In this document: in pieces, positions 39,006 to 50,919 of the stretch
How positions within the stretch are numbered: position 1 is the stretch's first letter
Layout: each line of letters begins with the position of its first letter
Assembly: GCA_003254905.1 (NCBI GenBank)
Contig: QANU01015246.1
Location: forward strand, 186,001-250,000
Direction: 5' to 3'
Source: Nissolia schottii
Taxonomy: Eukaryota > Streptophyta > Magnoliopsida > Fabales > Fabaceae
DNA: 64,000 nt
Made by a program: the position numbers and the translations under genes
The notes under the pieces: model-generated
Told to the model about the DNA's origin: nothing
Databases searched by the model: none
What the model saw: only the letters and a program-made list of their open reading frames with translations

Positions 39006-40529
39006 AATTATTGCAACACACTAGCGATTTCTATTATATGATTCTAGATATACCTAACTTGTACAATTGCTGAAGAGAGAAAATTAATAATGACAGAATC
39101 AATAAAACTAAGACAAACTCTAAAAACCTATTTTATTCATCTTTTTTGGCCTTCCAGTTCTTCGTATATCTCAACCCAACCTTTCCATCACTGATTGGAT
39201 AGTAGCAACATCTTTATCAATAAAACTCACGCCAAGGCTTGCAAGCACATCAAGCTCATACTGTGGCAACTCTATTCCTTCACCATTCATGCCATCTTGA
39301 CCATCACCTCCTCTTTTGTCCTCAGATGTTGGTGCACCAGCAACAACCAACGAATCCAACGACCTCGGAGTGTTCGTCGAGGACAAAGATGGTGGCATGT
39401 CTTTGTGCCACCAGTTGCAGGAATGATGGAGGGTTCAACCTGGCGCAAGAGCCACTCAATGGTTTGACCATGAGCGGTGTGACCTAACTCACGCGTGAGC
39501 TGGAACACGCGAGCAGCGCACACTGGCGGCAGCAAAACACGACTTTCCCTTCCATTCACCTTGGTGTGACAATCCTTGTTGACCTTACGAGGGAGAGGGG
39601 CCTCAGAAAGATTCATGGGTTTTGGTTGATTTTCGGAAGAAGAGGGAGAAAGAGAAGAACTATTAGGGTGAACACTCTTTGAGCAAATCACCTTCTCAAA
39701 ACTCAGTTGTTTTTTTTCTTTGTGCTACTCACTCCTCTGGTTTGAGTGTATGATCCTTCTAAAAATTTAAGGCTTCTTATAAAGCCTTCATTGAGAAGAT
39801 TCATTAATTGTGGGTTTCGATCATTCAAAGTCAATGGACTCTAATGCAATTTGAAGTCATTAATGAGTCTTTCAAAACAACAGTAGATCAAGGAATGACG
39901 TGTGAGTAGGACCAGAATGATCCAACAACACCACTTGTTTGATTTTTATCTGCTAAGGCTTCACGCCAGTGTGTTGATGGAGTTAATGATAATTTTTCTC
40001 CTTAAAACTATAAGTTTGAGTCATTTTGGTCATTGAAATTCAAAAGTTGAATTTTTAATTCTATAAATACTAAGGCATAGGACAAGTTAGTCATTCGGTT
40101 CATTATAATTATTGTGCCATCACATTTTCGCTAATTTGTCATATTAAATGAGATTGTAATAACAATTAGGATTGGAAATGAAATTGTGGTAGCACCTAGT
40201 ATTCCAAATGAAGTTGTGGACTAGTGATAGTATTTACAAATGATCGATGTTGTGGTATAGCAACAAATGAGATTTGCAATATCAAGTGCTTCCACAATCA
40301 CATTTTCAACTTCAAATGGTGTCACAATCTCATTTGAACCCTAGTTATTATCACAAACTCATTTAATGTGACAATTGATGATAAATAAGGAAAAACGTTA
40401 TAATGTAATAATGATAATGAATTAAATGACCAATTTGACATACGATTTATAATTTTGTTGATTAAAAAATTAAATTTTAGGGATCAAAGTGACTCAAATT
40501 TATGATTTTAGTGATCAAAACGAGCATTA
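39006..40529. repeat. Local duplication unit, copy 3
   Basis: Matches 30382-31705 from AATTATTGCAACACACTAGC onward and, in its upstream half, 37726-38330. It carries the TCP pseudogene and the intact form of the site where the CACTA element sits in copy 2. Confidence 0.85.
39171..39706 (-). pseudogene. TCP pseudogene (copy 3)
   Basis: Close match to the TCP gene at 30552-31091 along its whole length. The start codon position reads CTG, and a 4-bp loss at about 39395, after the TCP domain, shifts the frame so the C-terminal tail is read in another frame. In the domain the first basic motif reads [18 protein letters not shown], with R46 changed to Cys. The shared ESRVLLPP shows the basic-region change came before the duplication. 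Could be transcribed; unlikely to give a full protein. Confidence 0.85.
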
Positions 40530-41340
40530 ATTTGTGAGCTAAAGGCCCAATAATTCTTTAGTGTGTCTAACTTATTAAAAATAAGAGTAAAGACATTAAA
40601 GATAGAGGATATAAAAAATTATGATGTCAGATATTTTATAATTATGTATCAAACAAATTGGCTTGTTGACCCAAGTAAATACATTGAGGAGGATATAGAA
40701 AATTATGATGTCATGTAATCATAATTTTAGTTTATTTAGCAATATTAAGTGGCAATTACTCACTAAAATATTTAATGCAATAGGTAAAACTCAACAACAG
40801 AGAAATAGTAGAATCCAAACTTTCATATACTCATATTACTGAAGGTTTAGAGTTAAACAAATTTAGAGGTCATACAAAATTAGTCTTGATACATAATTAC
40901 AAAATATCTTAAGGCATGATGGTACACACTAGAGAGGAGAGGAGACGAGATGTCAATTGTTTGGTAAATTGATGAATAGGTTAGGCAACACCAATTTTCC
41001 TTATATTTAGGGGTTCTCCGTCTTACATGATTCTGCGTTTTTCACTTAAAAGAGAGGTGAGATCGATCTCATAATACATATCATATTCATTCATGACATA
41101 TATGTGATCGTCCTAAACATTTGAAACAAAAGTATAAAAGTAATTTTAAACTAAATTAATAAGGATAAAATGTTAAAAGAGTTTCATTTTCACATTGGAT
41201 TGGGATATTCGAAAACTTTTAAAGGTCAAAACAAAAGCACACATATCTTAACCATTTAAAAATAATCATTTTTTAAACGATGATGGCGTACAGGGCCCAT
41301 GGTTTGTTAACCCAAACCCGAACCCGAACCCGAACCCAAA
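40530..41340. other. Spacer upstream of the chaperonin gene
   Basis: AT-rich, no ORF of note. AAATTATGATGTCA occurs twice (about 40617 and 40698), a local direct repeat. A short ACCCGA repeat lies at about 41319-41338. Confidence 0.6.
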
Positions 41341-41357
41341 AAGTTGGCCCTCAACGG

Positions 41358-41384
41358 TTCTGGAACGGCGGGAACGTTCTAGAA
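41358..41384 (+). promoter_or_regulatory. Heat-shock element upstream of the CPN60 alpha gene
   Basis: TTCTGGAA (41358-41365) and GAACGTTCTAGAA (41372-41384) give five correctly inverted GAA/TTC units. The second is a perfect nGAAnnTTCnnGAA heat-shock-factor site. It lies about 110-135 bp before the ATG. Heat induction of the gene is inference from this site. Confidence 0.75.
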
Positions 41385-41407
41385 AGCTGTTTGTCTCCAT
41401 AAAGCCC

Positions 41408-41416
41408 AAACCCTAA
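41408..41416 (+). promoter_or_regulatory. Telo-box (AAACCCTAA)
   Basis: AAACCCTAA preceded by AAGCCC, about 80 bp before the ATG. Telo-boxes are common near the start of plant genes for translation and organelle biogenesis. Confidence 0.55.
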
Positions 41417-41494
41417 ACACAGGTCGAGAGTGTTAGAACGGTAGAACCCCCTTATCCACTCAAGAGGCGACACCCAAACACAGTGGTAAGGAAA

Positions 41495-44400
41495 ATGGCT
41501 TCAACCAACGCCCTCTCCTCCGCCTCCATCCTCCGCTCTCCCAACAACCGCCAGGTAGTTACAACAACATCCGCTCTCAACTAACTAACTAACCAACTCT
41601 CACCGATTATTCGTTGCTTTTTGCTTACTTCGTTGTTTCTATCGCTTTGCTGTGTGCTGCAGAGTCTGAGCAACAGGCGGCTCAGCCACCACAGTGGCAG
41701 AGTGAATTACCGGCAACCGGCTAACCCTCGCTTCTCCGTGAGAGCCTCCGCCAAAGAGATTGCCTTCGACCAGAACTCACGTGCCGCCATTCAAGCCGGC
41801 ATCGACAAGCTTGCCGATGCCGTCGGTCTCACCCTCGGCCCGAGGGGTACAAACGCTCTTAATAAAGCACTAGAAGTTTTCCTAACGTTAATCCATTTCT
41901 CATTGAAATTTGCTTGTTGAACGAGTGGACCTTTCATTTTTAGTCCCTGAAATAGTCCTGATTTTAAGAATTGAGCTTCTAGGGGTAACGAAAATGCAAC
42001 ATTAGGGGCTAATTTGATTTACAAGAACGCATTGTAGTCAATTTGAAGGATTTTAAAGGGAGGGTTTACTCTTAACGTTAATCCATATCTCATCAAAATT
42101 TGTTTGTTTTTAGTTCCTGAAATTGTGAGCTTTGGCCATAATTGTCATGTTTTTAAGAATTGAGCTTCTAGGACTAGCAAAAATTACAATATATTGGGGC
42201 TAATTTGATTTACAAGTACAACAATACATTACAGTCAAGGACTATTGTCTTCGTTAATAACTCTTAATCATGGATTTCACCTCAATTTATATGTGTGTGG
42301 AGCTAAGATTTGATTGTTGGTTTTTGAAGGGAGGAATGTTGTGTTGGACGAGTATGGAAGCCCCAGGGTTGTTAATGATGGGGTCACAATTGCTCGGGCT
42401 ATCGAATTGCCTGATGCCATGGAGAATGCTGGTGCTGCTCTCATTAGGGAGGTATGTCATGGTTTTTCAATTTTTTGAGAAAGCGCTGGATAAGGTTTGG
42501 CTATTTGGTTGTTTCAGCGTTGATGATGATTTAGATGTGTATAGGTTTTTGTGTGTTGATATATATCTGTTGGATTTATGTGAAATGTGTAAAAAGGTTG
42601 CAAGCAAGACTAATGACTCTGCCGGTGATGGGACGACGACCGCATCCATTCTTGCTCGGGAGATAATTAAGCTTGGACTTCTCAATGTGACCTCTGGTGC
42701 TAACCCGGTGTCCATCAAGAGAGGGATTGACAAAACTGTGCATGGTTTGATTGAGGAGCTCGAGAAGAAGGCCAGGGCTGTAAAGGGAGGGGATGACATC
42801 AAAGGTGTTATAGTCTGCCATTTCTGTCTGTGTGTACTTCTTGTGGTTTGATTTCTGGTTTGTTACGCTTATATCAAAGTGTTTATGGCAATGAAACAGC
42901 TGTCGCTTCTATTTCCGCTGGAAATGATGAGTTGATTGGAAAAATGATAGCGGAGGCAATTGACAAGGTTGGACCTGATGGTGTTCTATCCATTGAGTCA
43001 TCATCCTCATTTGAGACTACTGTTGAAGTTGAGGAAGGAATGGAGGTATGACTTCTCTGCTGGGCTAACTAGTTTCTTCTGAAGGGAGTCATGATTATGT
43101 GAAATGAATTTATTGAGTTTACAGTTTTAATTATATTTCCTTGTTATTTTGTACCTGCAGATTGACAGAGGGTATATCTCTCCTCAATTTGTTACAAACC
43201 CCGAGAAGTCAATTGTTGAATTTGAGAATGCAAGAGTCTTGATTACAGACCAGAAGATTTCAGCAATTAAGGATATAATTCCTCTGTTGGAGAAAACCAC
43301 TCAACTAAGAGCCCCCTTGCTTATCATTGCTGAAGATGTCACTGGTGAGGCTTTGGCTACCCTTGTTGTGAATAAGCTGCGGGGTATTCTTAATGTTGCT
43401 GCCATCAAAGCTCCTGGGTTTGGTGAAAGGCGAAAGGCCCTCCTTCAAGACATTGCTATATTAACTGGTATATAAAATTTCCATATGTTCTTGGTTGGAA
43501 ACAGCCATATTGTGTACTTTTTGTTGTTCAGAATTCTTAGTTTATGTGAGAGGAAGGCTTATTAATATGTCTAGTTACTATTGAGTTCAGTCTAGTCTAT
43601 TTGATGAAATGGTGCATATGCTGTGAATATAACCTAGTATCTCTTAAGCAGAGATATGTATTTCAGTATTTGTATTGGATTGGAAATGTCACTCTGTTGG
43701 AGATTATTAGTTCCTTAAAGATGTGCTCTGGCTGACAACTATAAACCTTCAATGACTAGGTGCTGAGTTCCAAGCTAGTGATCTGGGCCTACTTGTAGAG
43801 AACACCACCATTGAGCAGCTTGGTCTGGCTCGGAAAGTGACCATCGCCAAGGGTTCTACCACTATTATCGCTGATGCCGCATCAAAGGATGAGTTGCAAG
43901 CTAGGGTTGCACAGTTAAAGAATGAGTTAGCACAGACAGACTCAGTTTACGATACGGAGAAACTGTCAGAGAGGATTGCTAAATTGTCTGGTGGTGTTGC
44001 AGTCATCAAGGTTGGTGCTGCCACAGAGACTGAACTCGAGGACCGTAAGCTCCGGATTGAGGATGCCAAGAATGCAACTTTTGCTGCCATTGAGGAAGGT
44101 ATTGTTCCTGGTGGAGGTACTGCTTTGGTTCATCTCTCTGCTCATGTCCCAGCAATCAAGGAGAAGCTTGAAGATGCAGATGAGAGGTTAGGAGCTGACA
44201 TTGTGCAAAAGGTGAGAATAATGATCAATTTGCACACATTTTGATGAATATGGTACAATCATTTTAAACTGCTGGTGTTCCACAAATACAATGACATACC
44301 AAATCATACTATACAACATACAATTACCTCGTACAGAAATAGCATTAGCAATTTTGGGGTACAATGCAACTTCACCTTAGCAATTTGTGCTCGCAGCATG

Positions 44401-44849
44401 CTTCAAGCACCAAGTTGATCTGATAAGTTGTTTAAAATTTTAATTGGATGGTTATTTGATAGACAACCAAGAGGATGCTAAGGCTTTATGTTATGATTTG
44501 TTTGAATGAAAATGTAGAAAACTATATTGGATGCTCATTATTTTTTTCCTTTTACATGCAGGCATTGGTATCACCTGCATCATTGATTGCTCAAAATGCT
44601 GGTTTAGAAGGTGAAGTAGTTGTGGAGAAAATAAAGAACAGCGAATGGGAGGTTGGTTACAATGCTATGACAGACACGTATGAGAATTTAGTGGAGGCTG
44701 GAGTCATTGACCCTGCGAAGGTGACAAGGTGTGCTTTGCAGAATGCGGCTTCAGTTGCTGGAATGGTCTTGACCACACAGGCCATTGTGGTTGAAAAGCC
44801 TAAGCCCAAGGCTCCTGTGGCTGCTGCCCCACAAGGCCTAACTGTTTGA
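41495..44849 (+). CDS. CPN60A: Plastid chaperonin 60 alpha subunit (RuBisCO-binding protein alpha)
   Basis: Eight exons: 41495-41554, 41663-41846, 42330-42451, 42597-42804, 42900-43045, 43161-43467, 43760-44211, 44562-44849; 588 aa, normal for the family. It forms the stromal Cpn60 ring with beta subunits and, with Cpn20/Cpn10, folds RuBisCO large subunit and other plastid proteins using ATP. Residues 1 to about 48 are a Ser/Arg-rich transit peptide ([15 protein letters not shown]...FSVRA). The core starts [10 protein letters not shown]. Seen: [12 protein letters not shown], the nucleotide motif GDGTTTAS (132-139), the apical segment [23 protein letters not shown], and [12 protein letters not shown]. 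The C-terminus [15 protein letters not shown] is typical of plastid alpha, not beta. All introns are GT..AG and frames close at each join. Upstream heat-shock element and telo-box fit a stress-inducible housekeeping gene. Confidence 0.97.
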
Positions 44850-45996
44850 TTCCTTTCTAGGTTACCTGGTTATAGTGATTACGGCAAAAAGAACAGTTTT
44901 GTGTAGAAAAATTGGAAGAGCTCGAGTGTCCTAATGTTTGTTGAAAAAAAAAAATGTATCTGTAAACATTTTGGATTCACTGGGGATTTGGAGTAGTGAT
45001 AATATTGGGTCCTAGTATGTCTGCCAAGTGAAATAAGATGGTCGTTTGATATTTTTTCTTCGTTAATTTTTATGCTCAAAGAAGTGTTTCTAACTAAATA
45101 GGTGACAATATTGAACTGATTTTAGGTATACATTAATGTCCTTGCAAAATTAGTAAACTCATAACTCATGCCCATGAGTTTAGGTAAATTTGTGAGTGAT
45201 AATTTTGAGCGCTCTCCACGCTAAACTTGAGTTTGACAATTTTGAGTGTTTCTAATTAGATAGGAGGCAATTTTGAACTAGTTTTAGGGGAAAAAAGTTA
45301 TATTTGATGACGTAGCTATGTGATAATTAACAATTACCTCTTGAGTTACTGGATTTAATTATTATATATGCATAGTTATGCAGTCATTGGCGACTTGATC
45401 TGCTCTTAGAACTGCTATTCCGCAATTGTCAGAAAAAGTTATTAATGGGCCACATTTGATAATTGCCACTGGCTGCTTTATTTTTCAATGAAGAAGATTT
45501 GACAGATGGAAATTAACTTTGATGCGTCTCAGATATATTCATTTTGCTTTATTCTTTTAACATCTTTCATTCATTTATCTATTGATAAAACTAAATTTTG
45601 TTCGACCAGAACCCCAGCTATTATACATAACATATATTTCTATATGTTCATTTTTGTATTAGAATGAAATACTGCTGCTGGTTTCAAGTTGACTGATTCA
45701 AAGCAAGCTGTGAAAAGTATGTGCAGGCTGTCTCCCTTTCCGTAAAGCAAAGACTCGTTGCAGAGTCAAGAAAAAACAAGCTGATTCTTTTGGTGCATGA
45801 GTGGATTTATACATGTTGATACCAACTCAATACATTTTCATTACAAAGACAAACAGCTTCAGGAGAATCTGATTCAAATAATAATAGCCTCACAAATTAA
45901 AGAAATACCACACAACTCAACAATATTTTTTGTATTTTCTTGTTATGGTTTTGAAATGAGTTCTGTATTCAAAAAAATGAATCACCGTGTATCAAA
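44850..45996. other. 3' flank of CPN60 alpha and spacer
   Basis: Holds the 3' UTR of the chaperonin gene. GTGTTTCTAACTAAATAGG at 45084 is echoed by GTGTTTCTAATTAGATAGG at 45246, a diverged direct repeat of about 45 bp. No gene seen; the open frame at 45797-46012 has no domain and overlaps an LTR relict. Confidence 0.55.
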
Positions 45997-46460
45997 TGTA
46001 AGATTATTTTAATCTCATAATACTGTGGTTCATGTAACAAATAATATTAACTCTAATGAAAGGAATTAAGATTATGACAATTAATTTTATAAAAGATGAT
46101 AGAGTTAGTAGAGGGTATTTTGGTAAAATTAACCATCTCCTCTCCTTTTTAAATCTGATGGCAGTTACTTCAGAAAAAGACAATATAAGGAAAACAAAAG
46201 AACTGTCAGGGTTGAACTCTGCTTTTGGTTGGACGCTCTTTTCACCATCAAAAGAGACTGAAAGGAAGAAAGGAAGAGACGGGAAAAGAATCAAAAGAGA
46301 CATCAATTGAATCACGACTATGGATTTGGTATGTGTTTCTTGTTCTTAATCTTCTTTTATCACGTGATAATCATGAATTTCAATATACAATTTCATGGCA
46401 ATTTTCTAAATGGGTGATAGAAAATTACAATTAACATGTGGTATCAGAGCTTTGGTTGTA
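45997..46460 (+). mobile_element. Copia-family LTR relict with primer-binding site
   Basis: 45997-46429 matches the LTRs of the element at 53095-58691 (TGTAAGATTATTTTAATCTC ... GATAGAAAAT). It is followed within about 10 bp by TGGTATCAGAGC, the usual plant site complementary to initiator tRNA-Met. Only a short stretch of leader follows, and no second LTR is seen nearby. A partial fossil, broken, clearly diverged from the other copy. Confidence 0.75.
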
Positions 46461-46751
46461 TAATTTGGGATAAAGGTGAAATGTTGAGATTGAGATTTTG
46501 GGGTCAATTTGTTTTATGCTGGTAGCCTGGTAGAACGAAATTCTCATGTGGGTCTGACTATTGATTGTGAGAGAATCTCGTGGGTTTCTTCAAAATCAAT
46601 TTTTTCCCCCTTAATTTTGTCTCCACGAGGATATAATTTAGGTTGGCTTTATGTATATGCTTCTGAGCTTAAAGACTTTGGATTCAAATTCATTGTATTT
46701 TGAACACGTCGTCGATACATGCTTAATTGTTGGTGTAGTATATTATTTTTT

Positions 46752-47215
46752 GGATAAATTACACTAACTTTTAATGAGATTCAATGAAATTATATCCACC
46801 CTCCCTTTCTAATTTAGAAAATTACATTGAAATCTTCTAATGTACACTAACATCTCCTAATCATAAAATTAAATTTCATTTGTTATTATCGTGTTTTTTT
46901 AATTATGCACTTTACATTTTCACATTTCGCAACCCTATTCTAGATCTCTCTTACATGCAAGAGAGAACCATATGAGAACTGTGAAGATGTGTAAGAGCCA
47001 GAGGAGATTGTGAAGTCTACTTAGCGTAAAAATGTGAGAGACATGATTATAAAGATAACATCTTAATAACAAATGATGTATAACTCCATTATCATTGAGA
47101 GATGTCAATATTCATTGAAATAGGTGAGTGTAATATTCTAAATCAAAGAGTGAAGGTCATGTAATTTCACTAAACTCATGGGATATCGTGTAATTTCATT
47201 GACCCTCAGAAAAGG
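46752..47215. repeat. Inverted-repeat element
   Basis: The left part (GGATAAATTACACTAAC, CAATGAAATTATATCC, AAAATTACATTGAAAT) pairs imperfectly with the right part (GGTCATGTAATTTCAC, ATCGTGTAATTTCATTGACC). Non-coding, MITE-like, diverged. Ends are approximate. Confidence 0.45.
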
Positions 47216-47478
47216 TTGATGCAATTTTTATTTATTTATTTATTTAGTTTTTGGTTTATAGTTGTAGTATGTTACTTTTATGAGATGTTATTTGTATTTA
47301 TTTATGTGTGGGATACTGTGTCGACACACACATATTACCATTTAGATAGAATTTTAATGGACTCTACACCTCAAAAAAAATCTCATGTAATAGTAGATAT
47401 GTGTGCGTGGGCACGGTGTCCCATATAGACAAGAGTACAAAAACGTTCTTCTACTTTGATAAGGTTTATCTTTTGTTA

Positions 47479-47652
47479 GAGAAATTCTTGTATGACTATA
47501 AGTTTAATACATTATTCTTGTGCACACAATAAAAGTAGATTCCACCCAAAAATGCTTTGTTATGACACATAATAAAGTTAATGTGATCCACTTTTATTAG
47601 ACATGTCCAATAATAATACGTTAGTTTTATGTCAACACAAGAATTCTTCCAT
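47479..47652. mobile_element. Foldback MITE (same family as 31791-31974)
   Basis: GAGAAATTCTTGTATGAC ... CACAATAAAAGTAGATTCCA on the left pairs with the right arm ... TGATCCACTTTTATTAGACA ... ACACAAGAATTCTTCC. Arms are about 75 bp with a short loop. Confidence 0.65.
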
Positions 47653-48975
47653 TAACACTACCTGTGTTCTTACACCCCCACCTTCACTTTGAGTACATAG
47701 CCCGTCATGCACCTGATGCTTTCTTTTCTTTTCTTCAATTCAATATCTGCCACCATGAACGAACGCTAAACATGCAACCAAATATGAATGAAAGCCGCTA
47801 ATTAAAGCAGCGTTTGGAGCATAAACATATATAATTGGCATCCAATTCTTCTTTCATGGTTGGCAGGCATTGTTACATTTAATTTGCGTATACTATATAC
47901 TATATGGCCTTTTGTTAGTGGTTATACTGATTGGTGGCCTATTTCACTTTTCTTGCTTCCGTGCCACTTTCTTTTAATTTTTTTTTAAATCAAAAAGAAA
48001 AAAGAAATGGGTATTCGCTCCTTTTCTTTTTTATGTTGGAGGAAAATATTTTGTTTTTTATTTTTAATTGTCTATTAATATTTTATGAAGTAAATAATAA
48101 AAACAAAATAAAATTTGTTTGCTTTTATTATTTATTTTACAAAATTAAAAAAAATCAGGGATAAATTGAAACAATAATAATGAAAATAGAAATAAATTGG
48201 ACCCATATACTAATTCTCTTTTACTTTTAATTGGATATGTACACTGAAAATGTAAATGAGTTACACGTTAATCCATTATACTACATTACCATCCATTATA
48301 TATTGACATATCAACATATATAGATGGTTATGATTTTCAACACTTAAAAAATTATCCAAATTAAATAAATTGATTAAAAAATTATATAAAAATATTTACA
48401 TGGTTAATATATCAAAATTAAACTCTTTTTCATGGTATTCAAGATTAAACTCTTTAATTATTAGCGAAACTTTTAGGTCTATGTTCTCCAATTTGAGCTA
48501 CTTTTATTTAAAGAGGGAAACATTCTTAATATGAAATTTTGGACTTGTTGAGTACTATAGATCGGGCAAGAATAAATTCTGTATCAACCAATCATGGAGA
48601 ATAATTATATGAAACGCACTTTTCAGTTAACGATTGCGGTATATTCTCATGAAAACAATATATACACAGAAAATCAAGCCGATTGACAAAAACATTCGGG
48701 GGTCAAATGCCCAAAAAAAGGCACATATATATTCTCACTTAACAATGAATGGTTAACCAAAGTTGGGGAGCTTTATTAGTCTCACATATTTATTCTCACT
48801 TAAAATTAGTCTCTGTAATTGCATTTGAGTTTAATTTTAATTTCAAAGGACGAAACTAAATTTCAAAGGACTAGTTTTTTTTCTTTTTTTTTTAAAGAGA
48901 GACCGATTCTTTAAAATATTAACAAATACAAGAATTAAAACTAAAAAAGATTTAAAAATATATATAAAAAATAAG
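47653..48975. other. AT-rich spacer, no gene seen
   Basis: Low-complexity AT-rich DNA. The open frame at 47931-48164 is Phe/Lys/Asn-rich low-complexity sequence without a domain. Confidence 0.55.
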
Positions 48976-49471
48976 GACTAAATATAATTTTAAATCCTCA
49001 TAAATTTTGAATTTGGTGTTTAACTTCTCATAAATTTTTTTTTTGCTAAAAATTGTTCCTCATAAAAACAATTGTAAGGTTTTAGTCTCCACCGTCATGT
49101 TAAATCGTTAATTGTTAGTGTAACAATTCACTTGGTCACGTGGTGAATGTGAGAGAGAGGGAGGAGGAGAGAAGCATGCAAGGGCGCGTGGGTGAGATCG
49201 CTTCGCTAGTAGCAGACTCACGGAACTGTAGTAGAGAAGAAGAAGACAACAAGCGTATGCTATAGAAGCAATAGTTGGGTTAATCGTGTGCGTGGCATAT
49301 GACCTGTCATGTGGCCAGTTAACTGTCATGTCAGCAGTTAAGGGCTTAACATGACGGCATGGACTAAAACCTTGCAATTTTTTTTTATGAGTGAATGTTT
49401 TTAGCAAACAAATTTATGAGGAGTAAAACACAAATTTTTAAATTTTTGAGGGACTAAAAACATATTTAAAC
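48976..49471. mobile_element. Long-TIR non-autonomous element, about 0.5 kb
   Basis: Arms of about 130 bp: left TCCTCATAAATTTTGAATTT, CTCATAAATTTTTTTTTTGC, GTAAGGTTTTAGTCTCCACC, GTCATGTTAA pairs with the right arm read on the minus strand (GCAAGGTTTTAGTCCATGCC, GTCATGTTAA). The core of about 230 bp is GC-richer (AGAGAGAGGGAGGAGG). No coding potential. A Mutator-like or foldback type is likely. Confidence 0.7.
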
Positions 49472-49539
49472 TAAAATTTTAATTAATTTCTTAAGCTACA
49501 ATAATTTTTGGATACAATGCTATTAGTAAATGATTTATC

Positions 49540-50904
49540 TTTTGAAAAGACCACTGGATTCCTGGTTTTACATCGCTCGATGCGCACACTCTAGTTTCTA
49601 TACCGCAGTCTGATCTCCATCTCACTATTGCCAGCTTTGTGAATGATGAAGGTAATTAGGATTGGGCTCGCATTTCCTCTCTTTTACCTCGTAATATTTG
49701 TAATTTGATGCTAGCTATCCATCCCCCTTCCCCTAGCCTAGGTGATGATTATGTTGCCTGGGCTCCTGGCCATGATGGCTCCTTTTCCATTAAATCTGCT
49801 TATTCTACTCTATCGAGCGAGGATTCTATACACATCAGAGACCCTCTCTTCAAGTTAATTTGGAAGTGGAAAGGGGTTGAGAGGGTAAAGTCCTTCCTCT
49901 ATCTGGTTTCCAGAGAAGCTTTACTAACTAACGCGAAGCGTGTGAGTCGTCATCTTTCTTTGGATAGCTCCTGCCCTCGATGCTCCAATCAGGCTATGGA
50001 GACCACTCTGCATGCCCTTCGAGATTGCGAGGTAGTTTCGAGATTTTGGAAGAGGTTATTGCATCCTTCTTGTTGGTATAATTTTTTCAGTGCACCTCTG
50101 CATACATGGCTTAGAGACAACCTAAAGCCAGGACATCGGTTTGGATGGTACGGTGACCAGGAATGGCGGTCGGTGTTTGGGTTGTCCCTTCATTATCTCT
50201 GGTACGTTCGGAATGATTTTATTTTTAATAATTCTTCCTCTAGTATTGGTGATCTTTGGTTTTCTTTTGGTCTGAGGCCTAAACATTATTCTCTTCCGGT
50301 TGATATTTATTCTTCTCCTATCTCATCCAACTTGGAGGAACACCTGATTTGTTGGCACTTCCCTTCACCTGGATGGGTGGTAGTAAATTGTGATGGATCG
50401 GTGTTTAGCTCTGGCAGTACAGGATGCGGGGGCCTGATTAGAGATGAATCAGGAAGTTTTGTCAAAGGCTTCTCGATTAAATTGGGTTTGACATCCATTA
50501 CCATAGCCGAGTTGTAGGGCATCTTGCATGTGCTAAGTATTGCTTGGCGCGGTGGTTTTAAACAAGTGCGAGTTGATTGTGACTCGCAAAGTGCTATTAA
50601 GCTGATCCAGAATTACCACAATCGCTTGCACCCAGCTGCCTTGATTATATCTCGGATTCGCGAACTTTTATCAAGGAGTTGGGTGGTGCATCTTCAACAT
50701 GTCTTCAGGGAGTCCAACCGAGTTGCTGATTGTCTTGCCAACCTGAGTCATAATCTTGATAACTTTGAGATCACTTACTTTGATGTGGCCCTGGCGGCTA
50801 CTCGCATGCTACTTTTGAATGATCTGGTCCAGATCGCGTGGCCTCGTGGAGGCTAATTTTTGTTGCTTTCTTTTGGGCTTTAGCCCCTTTGTCTACCAAA
50901 AAAA
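49540..50904 (+). mobile_element. 5'-truncated L1-type LINE with zf-RVT and RNase H regions
   Basis: Bounded by a perfect 15-bp target duplication, AGTAAATGATTTATC (49525-49539 and 50905-50919), with a short A-run before the right copy. The open frame 49705-50517 has a zinc-binding reverse-transcriptase tail (about residues 55-118: TNAKRV, CPRCSNQAMETTLHALRDC) and then the start of an RNase H domain (VVVNCDGS). A TAG at 50515-50517 interrupts RNase H where Trp or a similar residue is usual (AEL-stop-GIL), and the frame goes on to 50856 (VDCDSQSAI, HVFRESNRVADCLA). Endonuclease and main RT domains are absent through 5' truncation. Identical flanks suggest a fairly recent insertion. Confidence 0.92.
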
Positions 50905-50919
50905 AGTAAATGATTTATC

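Noticed and set aside
41319-41338. ACCCGA repeats as interstitial telomere DNA
   Set aside because: Plant telomere units are TTTAGGG/CCCTAAA; this is a short ACCCGA run of only about three units.
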